64,000 bases of DNA from Carya illinoinensis (GCF_018687715.1 NC_056760.1:4253501-4317500); one strand, 5' to 3'; shown: positions 1 to 13,458, counted from the first letter of the stretch. Numbers and translations: made by a program. The notes: generated by a model not told the origin, from the letters alone.

Positions 1-3000
1 ACATTAATATTATCTGGCTAAATCCAATATCGATCCGCCACTAACGTATTACCCTTGCGTGAAATAGACATGCATTGGATATATATACACTGCATTTGGA
101 AGAATTTAATTTATACCATATATACTGTTTTCTTCAATCATATTTAAAAGATCTTATCAGACTCTATATTTTAAGTTTTTCAACCCTCTCCAACGTCATT
201 ATATATAAGCTTTTATTTATCCGGCCCGGTATCAAAGTTAAACGCTCTTGAGTTCAAAACTTTCACACCAGTTGATCTTGTGAGGGCCTCCCACGGTATA
301 AATATTGTATATACTCTTTACGCACTTTATTAATATGATTGATTACGTCATATTTTTTTAATATAAAATAATTATTTAGACTAATTATATAAATAGAATG
401 TGTAAAAAGTATAAAAAAATGACTATATATATAGTAAAACTCATATATATATATAATTAATGATCCTTAGATACTACTCTCTGTTGAAGATTATATATAT
501 ATAATCCTTAGATACTATTGGATTAAAATGAATGGTTATTATACGTAATGATGTAAAATTTAAAATTCAAATAAAAAAATTTAAATATTTTTAATGAATT
601 AGCACTACTACTTACGTATTAGTTGGACGTTGTATATATATATATATTTTCATGCCACGTACCCAAAATGATTCCATTAATAGTAAGGGTGTGGGGTACA
701 ATATTGATCGCGCGCGCGAGATGACGAGTACGTTGATCTATTTCTGATTGGGCATGAAGTAATTCGTGGTGTGTTTAGATGTTGAGAATACGTATCACAA
801 AATTTTTTAATATATTTTATTATGATTTTATATTATTATTTATTATTATTTAATATTATATTATTATTTTTTATCTATATTTTTATTATTATTTATAATA
901 TATTTTCTCAACACCAAAATTCAAGAGATTCAGCCCAATAAATTAGGTCCTACGGGTCAAGTCAGGCAGTTGGAGGTACTGTAAACGCAATATATATCGA
1001 GGAGCTAGGTGCATGCATGGAATCAAGAAATCCTGCCAAATGCATGCATGCATGAATTACAAAGCTCAGGAATGCAGAAAACAATTAAACTTGTCGACGT
1101 TCCCATGACAGGCAGGCCACTGATCATCATGATCTCACAATTTATGGCGCACTCCGTAAAGGCAGGCGTGCAGGCTCATTAGGTTGAAAATAATGGAATC
1201 TAGTGAAAATGAATATCCATACATGACTTAGAGAACAGAAAAGCTGAGTACTGTAGGTTATAATATATATATATATATATAAAATCATCACGTACATGAC
1301 ACATGACTCATTCCAATATTCTCTGCTTACACCCGCCCTAGCTATTGTTTATGTATACTAACCTATATACAGGAGACTCCCATGCATAATTAATGTCTCG
1401 ACTCATATATATGTATGTATCAGTTACGTACACGTACCTTCTCTTCTATATCTCTTGCAGGCGGCCAGACACAACACAACCGATCGAGTTCCTTAATTTC
1501 AAGTACTATTCGTACGTGGCCATCATGCATAGTTGAATTCCCTAGTTCTCACACATGCAGGATGAAGTTTCCCTACAAATAGGGCACACCTAGCGATTGT
1601 CAGGTCTTCAAACAGTTGCTTTAGTGTCGATATATATAACTATAAGCGCGCAACTTGGGCCTGCTTCACCAGCAACTCCAGAAGTACTCACATGCATGAG
1701 TAAGCATGAGTACAACAGGGGTCTACTTGGTAAGTGGGATAAAAATTTTAAATTTAAGATAAAATATTATTGTTTTAAAATTTAAAAAAGTTAAAAAAAA
1801 GTTAAATTATTTATTATATTTTGTATGGGTATTTGGAAAAATTATAATGATAAGATAAAAATTTTGAATTTGAGATGAAAATTTTTTATTACCAAACCGA
1901 ACCGCTTTGATAAAAGTCTATTTGTAAGTAAATTTATGTATTAATATATATATATATTAATTTATTGTGATTAGTTAAAAAATAAATTTTATTAAAAATA
2001 ATATTAATTTAACTTTTAAATATAAAAATATTAATATTAATATATAAATTAATACACGATTTTATTTATAAATAACAAAACTCTTAGCTCCGAGAGGCAC
2101 GGTACACCCAGCTTGCGGATTCTAATCATGATTCAACACTTGGAGACGACTTCAAACTTCATTGGCGGTGCATGGGTTTCCTCCCGAGGTCAGCACATGC
2201 GTCTAAGACGCATGGCATTACAGCACTTTGAAGGCCAAACCAAAAAACAGAAAAAGAACAAATAATACAGTTAAAAATAATAAATTAAGTTACTGCAATA
2301 CCTAATAATTAATTAATAACAATATCGTAAAAACCTGTTGGAAATACTAACTTTCTTCGTCGGCTAGCTGCATCCACAGTACCATTAAAAAGTTAGAAAC
2401 GATGAATCAAACTGACCAGCTGATCATTAAGAAAAATCTCGGTAGGCGCGCGGTAGCTGTTCCAAAGAAGGGCTAGCTGCTGACAACGTACCCTACAAAT
2501 TGGAACGTGTAAAAATACATAGTATATATAGGATGATATCTCCAAAAAAGTAGAAGTGAATATGAATGTAATATGATCAATCGGGGGCCATCGAGCTTGG
2601 GCTTCGATCGGCCGAACAGTGCGAATTAATTATAGTCGCGACCTCTCGCAAGCTAGTACCCAGAAACATATCCCATCCCCAAAAAAATGCAAGACAGAGA
2701 GACAGAGACAAGAAGACACCCTGCATGCAAAACCGCTCGAGGAGCATCCATCAATATTAACACATAGCTTTGTGTGGCTTTTCCATGCAATTTTAATTGC
2801 TGTAATTCTTTTAAGTTTTCCTCTTCTGTATAATTTTTGTTTATTTTATTCGAAATATATAATACGAGATATATATATATATATTTCTTATGAAATTAAA
2901 GACAAATAACCATATAATTAAAAGAAGAGAAATGTTTGTCATAAAATAATTTTATAAAAATAAATTTTCAAATTGAAGTAATTTGATAATGGTACATTAG

Positions 3001-3117
3001 ATTATAAAATTATTTTTATTATAAAATAAATCTCATATTGTATTATACGACAGTAGGTCGGTTTATAAATTTTATAATTTTATGAAATCTATTTATAACT
3101 CTAATGTTATAAAATTA
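1..3117. other. AT-rich intergenic DNA without a convincing gene
   Basis: No open frame here has a recognisable domain or a plausible exon chain. The stretch is dominated by TA runs (for example near 1262-1280) and GCATGC-rich patches near 1010-1060. Around 1560-1700 there is a promoter-like patch (CTACAAATAGGG followed by a short open frame), but I find no protein behind it. Degenerate MITE-like DNA lies at about 770-905 and at 1719-1905. Confidence 0.6.
1719..1905. mobile_element. MITE-like element, degenerate
   Basis: An AT-rich block whose ends are loosely inverted: GGTCTACTTGGTAA at the left and, on the other strand at the right, GGTTCGGTTTGGTAAT. The inside shares the AAAGTTAAATTATTTATTATATTTT-type core with the element at 3118-3333, so both probably belong to one non-autonomous family. 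There is no coding capacity. The target duplication is not clear. Confidence 0.45.
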
Positions 3118-3333
3118 AGAGGTTGTTTGGATAGTGAGATAATATGAGATGGTTTTAGATGAAAGTTGAAAATTAAATAAAATATTATTAAAATATTATT
3201 TTTAATATTATTATTATTTTAAAAGTTAAAAAAGTTGAATTATTTATTATATTTTATATATAAATTTAAAAAAATTATAATAATAAAATAAGATGAGATG
3301 TATTAAGAGTGTTTCTTAATTCAAATGACCTCT
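3118..3333. mobile_element. MITE with terminal inverted repeats
   Basis: A 216-bp AT-rich element. The left end reads AGAGGTTGTTTGGAT and the right end, on the other strand, AGAGGTCATTTGAAT, an imperfect inverted repeat of about 15 bp. It carries no open frame. The TTGTTTGGATAGTGAGAT-type start resembles a high-copy family I associate with Fagales trees; that is recollection, not a search. Confidence 0.6.
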
Positions 3334-3780
3334 AAGACTATCACTCACGTCAAATCTCTTGTGTTATAGATGTTGGAAATGATGATCCAACAAATGCATT
3401 TACAATAATTTTAATAAATTTTGCATTCAATAATTGTTAAAGTGTCTGTAATAAAGTGATGTGATTACATCTCACATTTTAAATGAATTGTATTGAAATA
3501 TAGAGAATCTGATGCTTTATACCGTGGTATATTTTTACGTGGGCCTTGATTTATTGCGGCCTTGCCGAGTTGATGGGGGAGCCCATATCCGTAGTGTTTT
3601 GTGGCCCAATAAATTAACAGCACAAAAGCTGATGCATCGAGAACGAACGACAATGACAACCCAAATTATTGTGAAATGGCGCGTTTTCCTCGTATCTCAA
3701 AAACCCTCGCAAGTACCTGATGTTTTTTCTTTGCTTAAACCCTAGAGCGTAAATTGTCACAAAAAATAACCCTGCAAAAT
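3334..3780 (+). promoter_or_regulatory. RECA3 upstream region with telo-box
   Basis: The stretch ahead of the RECA3 ATG. It contains AAACCCTAG (3737-3745), a telo-box commonly found near transcription starts of plant housekeeping and replication genes, 36 bp upstream of the start codon. No clear TATA box is seen at a suitable distance, consistent with a housekeeping promoter. Short open frames here have no family features. Confidence 0.45.
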
Positions 3781-6700
3781 ATGGGGTTGTTTACAGCTTC
3801 ACTTGTAAACTCCCTTCGTCTCAATATGTTCGGAAGACCTCGCCTCTCGTCTCTAGTCCACTCTCTCAATAAGGTTTCTCTCCCTCTCTATCAAATTGTT
3901 TGTTTTTATTTTTTATTTTTTTGTTATTTGTGTATTTTGACTTCTGGTTCTTTGTAAATTTCATAGTTTTTAGCTCAGAAAATGCATGGTTGTGATGGTC
4001 ACACGGTTGTCTGACAGACCCCCCATTTCATTCCGATAAAAAAAAAAATCTCTTAGTTTTTAGCTGCAGGAGTCATGGGGCGGGTTTGTATCTGTTGCCT
4101 CCGTGTTATATCTCATTTTTTATTTTCTAAACTCAGTACCTAGATAGTGTAAAATTGGCAGCTTATTTTGATATTTTGTAATGACTACAACATATACTTG
4201 CTTATATATATGAGATATAAAGGAAAATAAAACCAGCTAGCATGCCTGGAAATGATTAATTATAACTCTTGCGTTTGCTCTGCTCAACAACGTGCAATAA
4301 AAGAACAAAGGCTTGTGTATGGTTCTGTGATTACAGGGAAAACAAAAAAGAACACATAATTTATAAATTCAGGGTGTCTAAATTTAGATAATTGTTTTAT
4401 ATTGTTGTTGTATCAGTTCTCGGGAAATCTGTTGATATGTTGTGTATTATACACCAGTGTAGGCAATATCTGTGCTACAATGCCTTTTATGTTTTCTGCT
4501 TTATTCAAATTTATATTTTTAAGTATTGGAGCATTAGAAATTTGCTCACGGCTTCTCCTATAAAATATATTTATTCAAATATTAAATTCTTTCTGTTTTC
4601 ATTCTTCAGACAAATTAATTGTTTACTTACTTCAAATATATAAATGATGTTGCTTTTGTTGTACTGTAATAATTTTTTTCCCCTGCCAGAGTGGAAGAAG
4701 AGATGGGACTAACTGTATTTGCATGAATATCCGTCGCCTTTCTGCTGTAGGTAGTAAACAGCTCATATCTCCCTTTCTCTATCTATTCATGCATATATTC
4801 ATTGATCTGTGCCCCTCCTAAATGCCTGAAAACGTGATTGTTAATTTTGTTAGAACCATTAGTGAATCAGAAACAGAAAGTACTTGTAATCATGTACTCT
4901 ATGATATTTGAAGCGGTTGATGTGCTATGGTGTTCTAGGTAGGCTTTTAGTGTATTTCTCTAAACTTAATTGTGGATGGTAACAGTTACTACTGTTCCCA
5001 TATATAATTATGGTATATATTAAAATGGTTGTCTAATAGGAGGTCCAGAAAGTTCTGCTATTACAAATGGACACTGATGAATAATCCAACAAATAATTGT
5101 TCTCTCAACTCAAGTCATGTTTATTTACAAATTCCCAACAAATTGGGGTCAGCTGTGTGGATCCTTTAAGGCCATTCAGCCTTGCCTAGGGCCATGCTCT
5201 TGGTTTTCTCTCTTAATAATCATGTCTTTGCCTATAATTTCTACAACAACACCCCCCCCCCCAAAAAACACACACACAAACCATCTTCTTTTATTCTTTT
5301 TGTTTTTGCAGTTTTTACTCCCTGCACATTATATAACCACTCTTGCTCCATTGCATTCACAGACCTCTGTTACATATGGCCATTGGCCATACCATATTAA
5401 ACACATCCTCTCATTTTGTCTTCCATTGGTACCATAGTCCGTCATTCCAAATGTTAAGGTATGTCCGTTTGAATGATCATCAAATGATTGGTATCAAATA
5501 ATTTAGATTGACAGATGGCCTGCTATTGCAAACACACTTTTAGTGCATTCTCATCTTTTTCCTTGCATAGAGTTCCAAAATTTTAGTCTCTTTCACAGTT
5601 TCTCATATATCGCTGAGCTAGCTAATTCTGGTGTAACTCATTAGATCTGGAAATGGTGTTGAGGACAAATGTCCTTGAATAGGTCAATGTACAGGGTTTA
5701 AAGACAAATCTGCATATATTTTTGAATTTTTTTCAGGCAAATGTGATGGCATTTACATCAACTTATTAAATTTCCTAGTTTTACGTGCACTTATTCGGTA
5801 TTGAATGATTGAATTGTTCTCATTTGAGAATTTTAATGTTTTACATATTGTCAGCTGAAGTCTCAGATTTTGAATGTGACGAACTCTATGATGATGTCAA
5901 AGCGAAGGAAAAAGATACTGCATTGCGCTTGGCTCTCTCACAACTTGCTGGTGATTTTGGTAGAGAGTCTATGTTGTCATTGCAGCGGTTTTTCAGGTCA
6001 CGACGTGCACCTGTGATACCTACTGGCTCATTAAAGCTTGATATGGCTCTCGGGATTGGAGGATTACCAAAGGTGATCATTTGACAGAGAAAAACTTTCC
6101 TCTTGCCACATATATGGTATGCAAATATGCATTTATCCACAACTCACATACAAGTGTAGTGAGTGGTATATGAGAGCCAGAGGCAAATTCCTGGTTGATG
6201 ACACCATTAGAGATGTTTGGAAAATATTATGTTTTTGATTTTGTTTGACACAGATAGGCAGGTTAGTTGGCTAAATTGAACTTTCTTCTGCCCAGACCAT
6301 CAGTATGAGTCTATGCTGCCTTTCAATCAAAGAGTGCATTCCCCCCCACCCCCCCGAAAAAAAAAAAAGCAAAACATTAGTTTAAATCAATAAATTTATG
6401 GAGTACCAGCTTATGAGCTTTTGGATGTGTTGCCTAATCAACACTTAAAAATATACTAACCAGTTCTTCAAGAATGCAAGTTAATGATATGTGATTTGAA
6501 GGATTTTGGTTTCTTCTGCCCAGACCATTGGTATGAGTCTATGCTGCCTTTCAATCAAAGAGTCTCTGTTTTATGCTGCAAAAATAAAAATGTTAGATTT
6601 TAGGTTTAGCTGCAAAAAAAAAAAAAAAGAAAATGGTGTCATTATAGCTGTCCTGAGAGATTTATGCTGCTCACTGCAGGGAAGAATTGTTGAAATTTAT

Positions 6701-9610
6701 GGGCAAGAGGCATCTGGAAAAACTACACTCGCCCTTCACATCATCAAGGAAGCTCAAAAGTTTGGAGGTGCATACTAATTTTGTCCTCTTGTACTCTGAT
6801 TGGAAGTGTTTTCGGCATGACTTGAGTTGGTTTTGGTTTCTAAGGAAATCAGAAACTTCTTTTCCCATTACTTTGAAATCTAGATCATTCAATTAACATA
6901 GATCCTGGAAACCCTTGATTGTTCCCAAAGCTATTTATAGATCTTTCTGCAAAATTTTCTATGTATTTTAGTTATTAGCACTTTATCGAGGGGTGTTGGA
7001 CCTGATGTTCTTTTATACAGTTATCACACTAACCAAAGTTTTTTATAGATATTTCTGCATGATTCTCATGCCTATCTTAGTTTATCATTTTATGAAGGTG
7101 TGTTGGACTTGATGCATGTTTCTCTCCCATTTCTTTTTCCACACGATAATTCAGAGAATTCAATAACTGATGTGCTAAAAGGAGTTAAATGACTAACCGA
7201 TTAGTAAAAATTTCTTCCAAACATTTTATGTGTTTTACGATTTTTTCTTCACTTGTAGTGGCATTAAATCACCTTTTTTTTAAGATAATTGATGACACTC
7301 CTTCCCCTCTTGAAGAAAGTTTAATTACTTTTTCATTTTATCTTAACATATTGGGTGAGTCCCAAGGGCTCTATCATGGGGTGGTTCCCCCATCATAAAA
7401 AAGAAATAAATTATATCTTAACATCTTCCATGCTTCGCTGATTGGTGATTTACATTGGTAACATTTATTAGTAGTTGTTATTGTTCTATCCTTCTTTTTT
7501 ACAGTCTGTGGTCTTCATTGCCTCACTAAATTGTCTTTTGGCAGGATGTTGTGCATATCTTGATGCTGAGAATGCAATGGACCCTTCTCTTGCGGAAGCA
7601 ATGGGTGTAAACACAGAGAATCTTCTTATTTCAAGTCCTAGTTCTGCTGAAAGTTTGTTAGGTGTAGTCAACACACTGACCAAAAGTGGAGCTGTAGATG
7701 TAATCGTGGTTGATAGCGTAAGCGATTAATTATTTCACATGATTGTGGTGTATCGATTGTGTTAACATTGTGTTTCGTACACCTTTGGGTTGGTTTGGGT
7801 CTTGAGTCTTTCACTTGCACACTAAAGAAAACACAGAGAGTTGGGGGCCTTGGTAGAGGTTGGGTAGTCTCGGATACTTAAATCAATATCTCTTTCGTAG
7901 TTTGTGCAAGAGCTTAGAGGAATCAGAGAGAGTTCGTTGTACCTGAAGGTTGGCTTTTATACTAGGTTTTTGGGTGGGGACAGCCCATACTTCGTCTTAG
8001 GGGATTCATGTCACTTCAACTGTTCACTTAGTTAGAATCCTTTAATATGATGTGGCTCCTGGAGTGGCGTTATTAAGGCGGTGCAGAGTTTGGGAGTGGC
8101 GCCATTAATGCGATGTATCTCCTTGACTCACTTTACCCTGCGGACGCTCCTTGTCCACCCCTTCCATGCCTGCTGTTAGGAGATCGAGGGTTCCATGTAT
8201 CTCCCATCCACCTGCTTGCGCAGGTTCTCGAGGGTTGGGTGTCAATGGAGGGTGTCAGGACAGTGAGTCCCATCTGACCTTTATCTTCTGCTTTTCCCAC
8301 CTGTGGGTTGCTTCTTGGGTGGGCTTTGCTTATGGGCCGAGTGTTCTTGAATTAGAGGCCCACTGACTCCTTTTAGAGGAGGGTCGCTGGGCTTTGGTCG
8401 GGCTCTCTGATTCACTCCCCAGAGATACCTTGTGGGCTTGCGATATGGGCCGAGGGGAGGGGGATATTATGACTTTTTCCTGGGGACAATTTGGGTTTTG
8501 GGGGAAGGGGGGGAGTTCAAGTTTGAGTACTTTCACTGTCCTTAACCAATTCTCTTTTCAGTAGAAGTCATTCTCGTTATGAATGAGAATTTCTACCCAT
8601 TGTTGTAATTATTATTACCTTTTTGTTGTTTTAGGAAAACAAGTTAACAGCTCCAGGTGGCAATATCTTCTGTTACTCTGTTATTGGAGCCTATACCATT
8701 ACAACTTTCTATTTCATTCTGTTAACCTATATACTGTTCTGCATGTTTGGCCTTTCAGGTAGCTGCCCTTATCCCCCAATGTGAGCTTGATCAAACGATA
8801 GGCGGCACCTTCAAAGATGAACAATCGAGAATAATGACTCAATCACTTAGAAAAATTCATTACTCATTAAGCCAATCTCGAACACTTATTGTATTTCTTA
8901 ATCAGGTGGTTGTCGGTACGCTAAGTCATTTTTAACATTTCTTTTTATATGTTATAACATGTATCTTTCCAGTTATGTCAAGGAGTGATGCCACTTTCCT
9001 TTCGTTATTATCTTGTATGTTTAGGTTCGGTTAAGTCCGAGAACAGGGCAAGGTTTTGGACGAGTGGATGAGGTCACATGTGGTGGAAATGCTTTGAAAT
9101 TCTATGCATCTGTACGACTGAAGATGATAAGAAAAGCATTGCTCAAGACGGAGGATAAGGTCAATCTCATCTTTTATGTTCTTTTTACTTTTTTGAGATT
9201 TTTTCCATTTCATGTTTCTATTATTATCTCGTGGACCTGTTTCCTCTCCAGCCGTTTGAGGTTGTATTGTATTATTTAAATAATTTTTTCCTCGAAAATA
9301 TCTTACTTTCTAGGTAACTGGTCTTGGGGTTTGCGTACAAGTTGTGAAAAATAACCTGGCACCTTCGATGAAAATGGCTGAACTGGGAATACAATTTGGG
9401 AGAGGCTTTTGCTGTGAGTCTGAGGTCTTGGACTTGGCTTGTGAACATGGAATCATCATTAAAGAAGGAAGCAAATACCTAATAAAGGGAGAATTTTTCA
9501 GTGATAAACATCAAGCTGAACAGTATTTGGCTGAAAACAATGGAATCTTCGATAAGATAGTCATGATCTTACGAAGAGAGTTGTTTGAAAGAAAGAGAGA
9601 AACATTTTAG
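3781..9610 (+). CDS. RECA3: RecA homolog 3, mitochondrial (8 exons, intact)
   Basis: Organellar RecA recombinase: an ATP-dependent strand-exchange protein. In Arabidopsis, RECA3 limits illegitimate recombination between mitochondrial repeats. Proposed exons: 3781-3873, 4690-4750, 5855-6072, 6680-6767, 7545-7717, 8759-8905, 9025-9159, 9314-9610. All junctions are GT-AG and keep one frame, giving 403 aa. Residues 1 to about 52 are Arg/Ser-rich with few acidic residues, like a mitochondrial presequence. Walker A is GQEASGKT (132-139), the catalytic Glu lies in LDAENAMDP, Walker B is VDVIVVDS (to 211), and the DNA-binding L2 region contains [15 protein letters not shown] (exon 7). The motif SDFECDEL after the presequence matches plant RECA3 as I recall it rather than RECA1/2. 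The start is the first ATG in frame. Two 5'-truncated copies lie downstream. Exons 1-2 are the least certain part. Confidence 0.9.
6282..6563. repeat. Direct repeat inside RECA3 intron 3
   Basis: About 54 bp (TTTCTTCTGCCCAGACCAT through CAATCAAAGAG) occurs at 6282-6335 and again at 6510-6563 with only a few changes. The copies are about 230 bp apart, in the same orientation, both inside intron 3. Probably a local duplication of intron sequence. Confidence 0.8.
7990..8535. repeat. GC-rich segment of RECA3 intron 5, present three times
   Basis: This part of intron 5 is much richer in G and C than its surroundings. From 8183 onward it recurs at 19604 and 62362 as the left end of the truncated RECA3 copies. 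It has no coding capacity that I recognise and may itself be an old insertion. The fusion breakpoint of the truncated copies falls inside it. Confidence 0.8.
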
Positions 9611-10741
9611 GTCCTCCGTGGATGAGTAGTATTCAAATATAGTAAAGGCCTGGACGTCAAAGGAGCCAGCCACCTTCCGAGAGGCAGAGAGACCTGAAGG
9701 GTGTTTGGACTTTGAGATTACAAGTGTTAAAGTAAAAGGGTTGCACTTGATTTGAATTCATGAGCGTACAGGGACACCAACATCGGAAGTTGACATAATC
9801 GGCAGACACCTTCTGTTACTTCAGCAGACAGTCGGGGGAGTGGGATTTCTTTTGCTTGCCTTCTGAGTAAACTCTGATGTGGGTTAATTCGCGTTTGACT
9901 CTTTAACTTTTTAATATTTTTGTGATTTTTATTAGTTACAAAATCTTGTAAAGTTATTGTACAAGCAAAGAACAATAAAAACATCATTCGTAAATATTTG
10001 GAATCGTGTATATCTAATCCAATGTTTAAGCTCTGTTTCCCTCGTGTAATTCATCTGGAAAATGGTGTTCCAATGGCACTGGTCTGCAAAGAGGGGTGAG
10101 AACTAGTTTGATCAAAGTTACCAGACTTTCGAAGAGGGTGATATTTTCTACTGGTAGCGTTTGAATGAATTTGAAAACAAATGTTTCTGTCATTCAAATC
10201 AAAGCACCCCACCTCCTACTTGGCATCTTCCATTCTCCTCGTCTCATCTTCTAGCAGGCTGTGCCCATTCCGTAAAGGAGCTTGATTTTAGCCCGCCTTT
10301 CTATTCTCTGAATCACATGCATGCAGCATGATTTGCGCTTGTCGCCTATTGATCGAAGACTCCCTGCCAGGTCTGCCTGTCCACACCCAAGTCCACTAGT
10401 ATGACAAAATCAGTTGGATCTTTGAATTTTCCACACGGCATTTTGTCAAGCATTTGTACCCCTCCATTTCTTATCTTAACATCATTTACTTTCGCTATGT
10501 CGTCCACTGCGTGTGTGTGATGTATGCGTTCGATCTACTCGATTTCGAAACGCATTAATCAATTATATATAAGCCAAAGGTACAAATGATCATTCGGAAA
10601 TTGTTTTCATGATTGAAAATTGCCACCGCTTAGTAATGGAGTGATCGTGTGGCTAGCTACATTAATGGTTCATAAAACAGAATACAAATTTCGGGAAAGT
10701 ACAGGTTAAGTTAGAACAAGATCGAGTTATTGTAAGTGTTG
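9611..10741 (+). other. RECA3 3' UTR and downstream flank
   Basis: Non-coding sequence after the RECA3 stop, with AATAAA-type motifs near 9972. It aligns with 26490-26685 plus 27642-28520 in unit 2, where a 956-bp solo LTR interrupts it. No other gene is seen. Confidence 0.75.
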
Positions 10742-11195
10742 TCCAATACAAAGAAACATGATCATTACCCTAAGAAAGAGGCAAGTAATAAACTTAATTA
10801 TTTGGAGAAAATGTACCTTTCATCACAAAGAAATACGAAAAGTACATCTGGATAACACCAAGAAACACGATCATTACCCTCGAAGAGAGGCAAGTAATTA
10901 TCCTTGAAGAGAGGCAAGTAATGAACTTGGTTATTTGGAGAAAATGTACATTTCATCATAAAGAACACGGAAAGTACGTACAATATCTGGAAAACACAAA
11001 GAAATACGATCATTACCCTTGAAGAGAGGCAAATAATGAATTTAGTTATTTGGAAAAAATGTACATTTCATCAACAAAAAACACGGAAAGTACAACGTCT
11101 AGACAACACAAAGAAACACGATTATTACCCTCAAAAGGAGGCAAGTAATGAACTTGACTATTTGGAAAAAATGTACCTTTCATCACAAAAATTAA
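10742..11195. repeat. Minisatellite, four copies of about 110-135 bp
   Basis: Four tandem copies of a unit containing AACACAAAGAAACACGATCA, GAGAGGCAAGTAATGAACTT and TGGAGAAAATGTACCTTTCA. The second copy carries an internal duplication of the GAAGAGAGGCAAGTAAT part. The equivalent place in unit 2 (about 28537-28630) has only one copy, so the array expanded in unit 1 or shrank in unit 2. Confidence 0.85.
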
Positions 11196-11330
11196 CGTGT
11201 AGTTCTGAGGATCACTCAATACGTACTCAGAAACAAACACAATCCTTTACACCCGGTCCCTTCTCTAAAATGCATCTATATTTGCTACCATTCTTTTTTT
11301 ATTTTTTCCTTTTCTTCTATATTTTCCTTA

Positions 11331-11358
11331 ATGGCTAAGTTCGAATTGGCCGGGAAAA
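11331..11358 (+). pseudogene. 28-bp remnant of a deleted glucanase first exon
   Basis: The upstream flank and the first 28 bp from the ATG match the start of glucanase B (28927 onward, ATGGCTAAGT...GCCGGGAAAA). The match then stops and the sequence continues as DNA that lies after glucanase B in unit 2 (from about 31005, AGTCTTTAAGAGAAACGG). Unit 1 has therefore lost the body of its glucanase B copy by a deletion that began just inside exon 1. Confidence 0.75.
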
Positions 11359-11426
11359 TTTGTCTCATATAGTCTTTAAGAGAAACGGTATAATTCGATG
11401 ACAAATTTAAGAGAAATAGTTCATAC

Positions 11427-11469
<43 letters not shown>

Positions 11470-13412
11470 GATATGATCAATGTGCAAAACACGTCTGTCT
11501 AATTGAATGAAATGATTATTTTTAAGAAAATAATATATCTTCATTTTCAATTAACAACATAGTAAATAATTATATCAAATTCCATTAAAGTATAAAGATC
11601 TCATTTAACAAAATAGACTAATCCATTAAAAAAATTTTTAATTTCTTATTATCATTATTACTGAATTTAGTTGTAGTAGAATAATAGTTAATAATTAATA
11701 TAACTTAAATAAAACTATTATTTATGCAAAAAAAAAATATTAAGGCTTAGGACAAGACCTACAATAGAATAAAACTAACTTAAAACAAGTCCAATAAAAA
11801 TAAAGCTCGCGTGAATACTCCGATTTCAACATAAAATAATTAATTTTGTAAAAACTTAAGCTCATCAAAGAAATCAAGCCCACGTAAACCATTAGTCCAT
11901 ATAATTCAGCCATGTCTTAAGCACTAAGGGGTATATATGTAATAATAGTAAAATAATCATTCATTAAATTCTATAAACTAAGAATTACACATCAAATAGT
12001 CAAGGGTTTTAAGGGCATTTTAATAAAATATATTCACAGTATATATTCACAGATAGATAACCACTTATTATAATATAATAGATCTCAATTGCAAATATTC
12101 ACATGCAAACAACTTTGATCTCAATTTTCCACATAACACTATATATGATGATCCCGCAAGATGGAAGATGGATGATCAGTACTGGCACTAGTCAGTCTGG
12201 ACATGCATGCGCTTGATTAAAAGAAGCATGCCATGCCTGACTTGAAGCATATTGGATCCAATTGAAATTTAATGATTACGAAAATGGACCTTAAATTGGG
12301 TGCTTGATCTATGATCTCTAGTAATATTCCATATTTATATAATGGACATAGCACTAAGAATATTTTGGATTGGTTTCCAGTACTATGTATCAAGACTCCT
12401 AGCTATGATCAACCAATACATTCTACATGCTTATCTCCATGAATTAATGGAAGAAAATGATCAATTAGTCCAAGGATAAGAAGAAAAAAAAAAAAGAGTT
12501 TCTTATGTTAGGCATAAATGCAATATTAATTGCGCATTTACGAATATTGGAAATATTCATCTATGGTCTTAAGACTCTAATATTGTTTGTTGAATAAATA
12601 CATGATCGCTTGACCCAGAAGGTCTTTATACATATATATATATATATATTTTTTTTTTTAATTATATTTCTCCAAATCTTAATATTGATCGAGTCCTAGC
12701 TAGCCACCAGCCATACGTTTATGCCTTTGATATTGTTATAATATAATTTTTTAATATAATTTTTATTTTAAAATTTAAACAAATTAAATTATTTTTTATT
12801 TTTTATATAAAAATTTTAAAAAAACTATAATGATTAGGAAAGAAATTAGTTTATATAAAAATAATTAACCCATCTTAATTCGTTTTATGTTCAAACAAAA
12901 ACTTCTGCATGCTATAATATTAAATTTAATGCCAGCCTGTATGCCATATATATTGTTTATATATATATATTTATTTATATATAGATTGCGTGTGTTGAAG
13001 TTCGTCGCTGGTGGCTTGATTAATTTCTGTAGAGTGATAGGCGGCCTAATATTCTTTCCTTACTAATTATAAAAAATATTTAAATCCCCATCGAATTTAA
13101 GTGTATGAAATGGGAAGAAGATAAAATTTCGAGTGAATACAATAACATTAATTATAAATATTTTGAATAAACAATAAATATTATTGATGAGACTAAATAT
13201 ATAAAGACTTGAGGCCCTCAATATTGACTTTGTATTTAATAGATATATCCTTTATAGTGGTATGTAATATGTGACACGACTCGAAAACTTAATATAAATA
13301 TTATACGAAATTATTTAATAAATTTGAGTTTGATTTTAACTGATTGCTATTAAAACGGATCGACCCTTAACACGACTTAAAAACATGATTTGCAACCCCT
13401 GTGCCGTAGGCT

Positions 13413-13458
<46 letters not shown>

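Noticed and set aside
2619..2909. 96-residue open frame with a hydrophobic stretch
   Set aside because: Low-complexity ends (IYIYISY), no splice context, no family resemblance and no homologous copy elsewhere; probably chance.
3737..3745. AAACCCTAG as interstitial telomeric repeat
   Set aside because: Single copy directly upstream of a housekeeping gene start; better read as a telo-box.
3781..9610. RecA gene as bacterial contamination or recent organelle transfer
   Set aside because: It has seven GT-AG introns, a presequence and plant RECA3-specific segments, so it is a resident nuclear gene.
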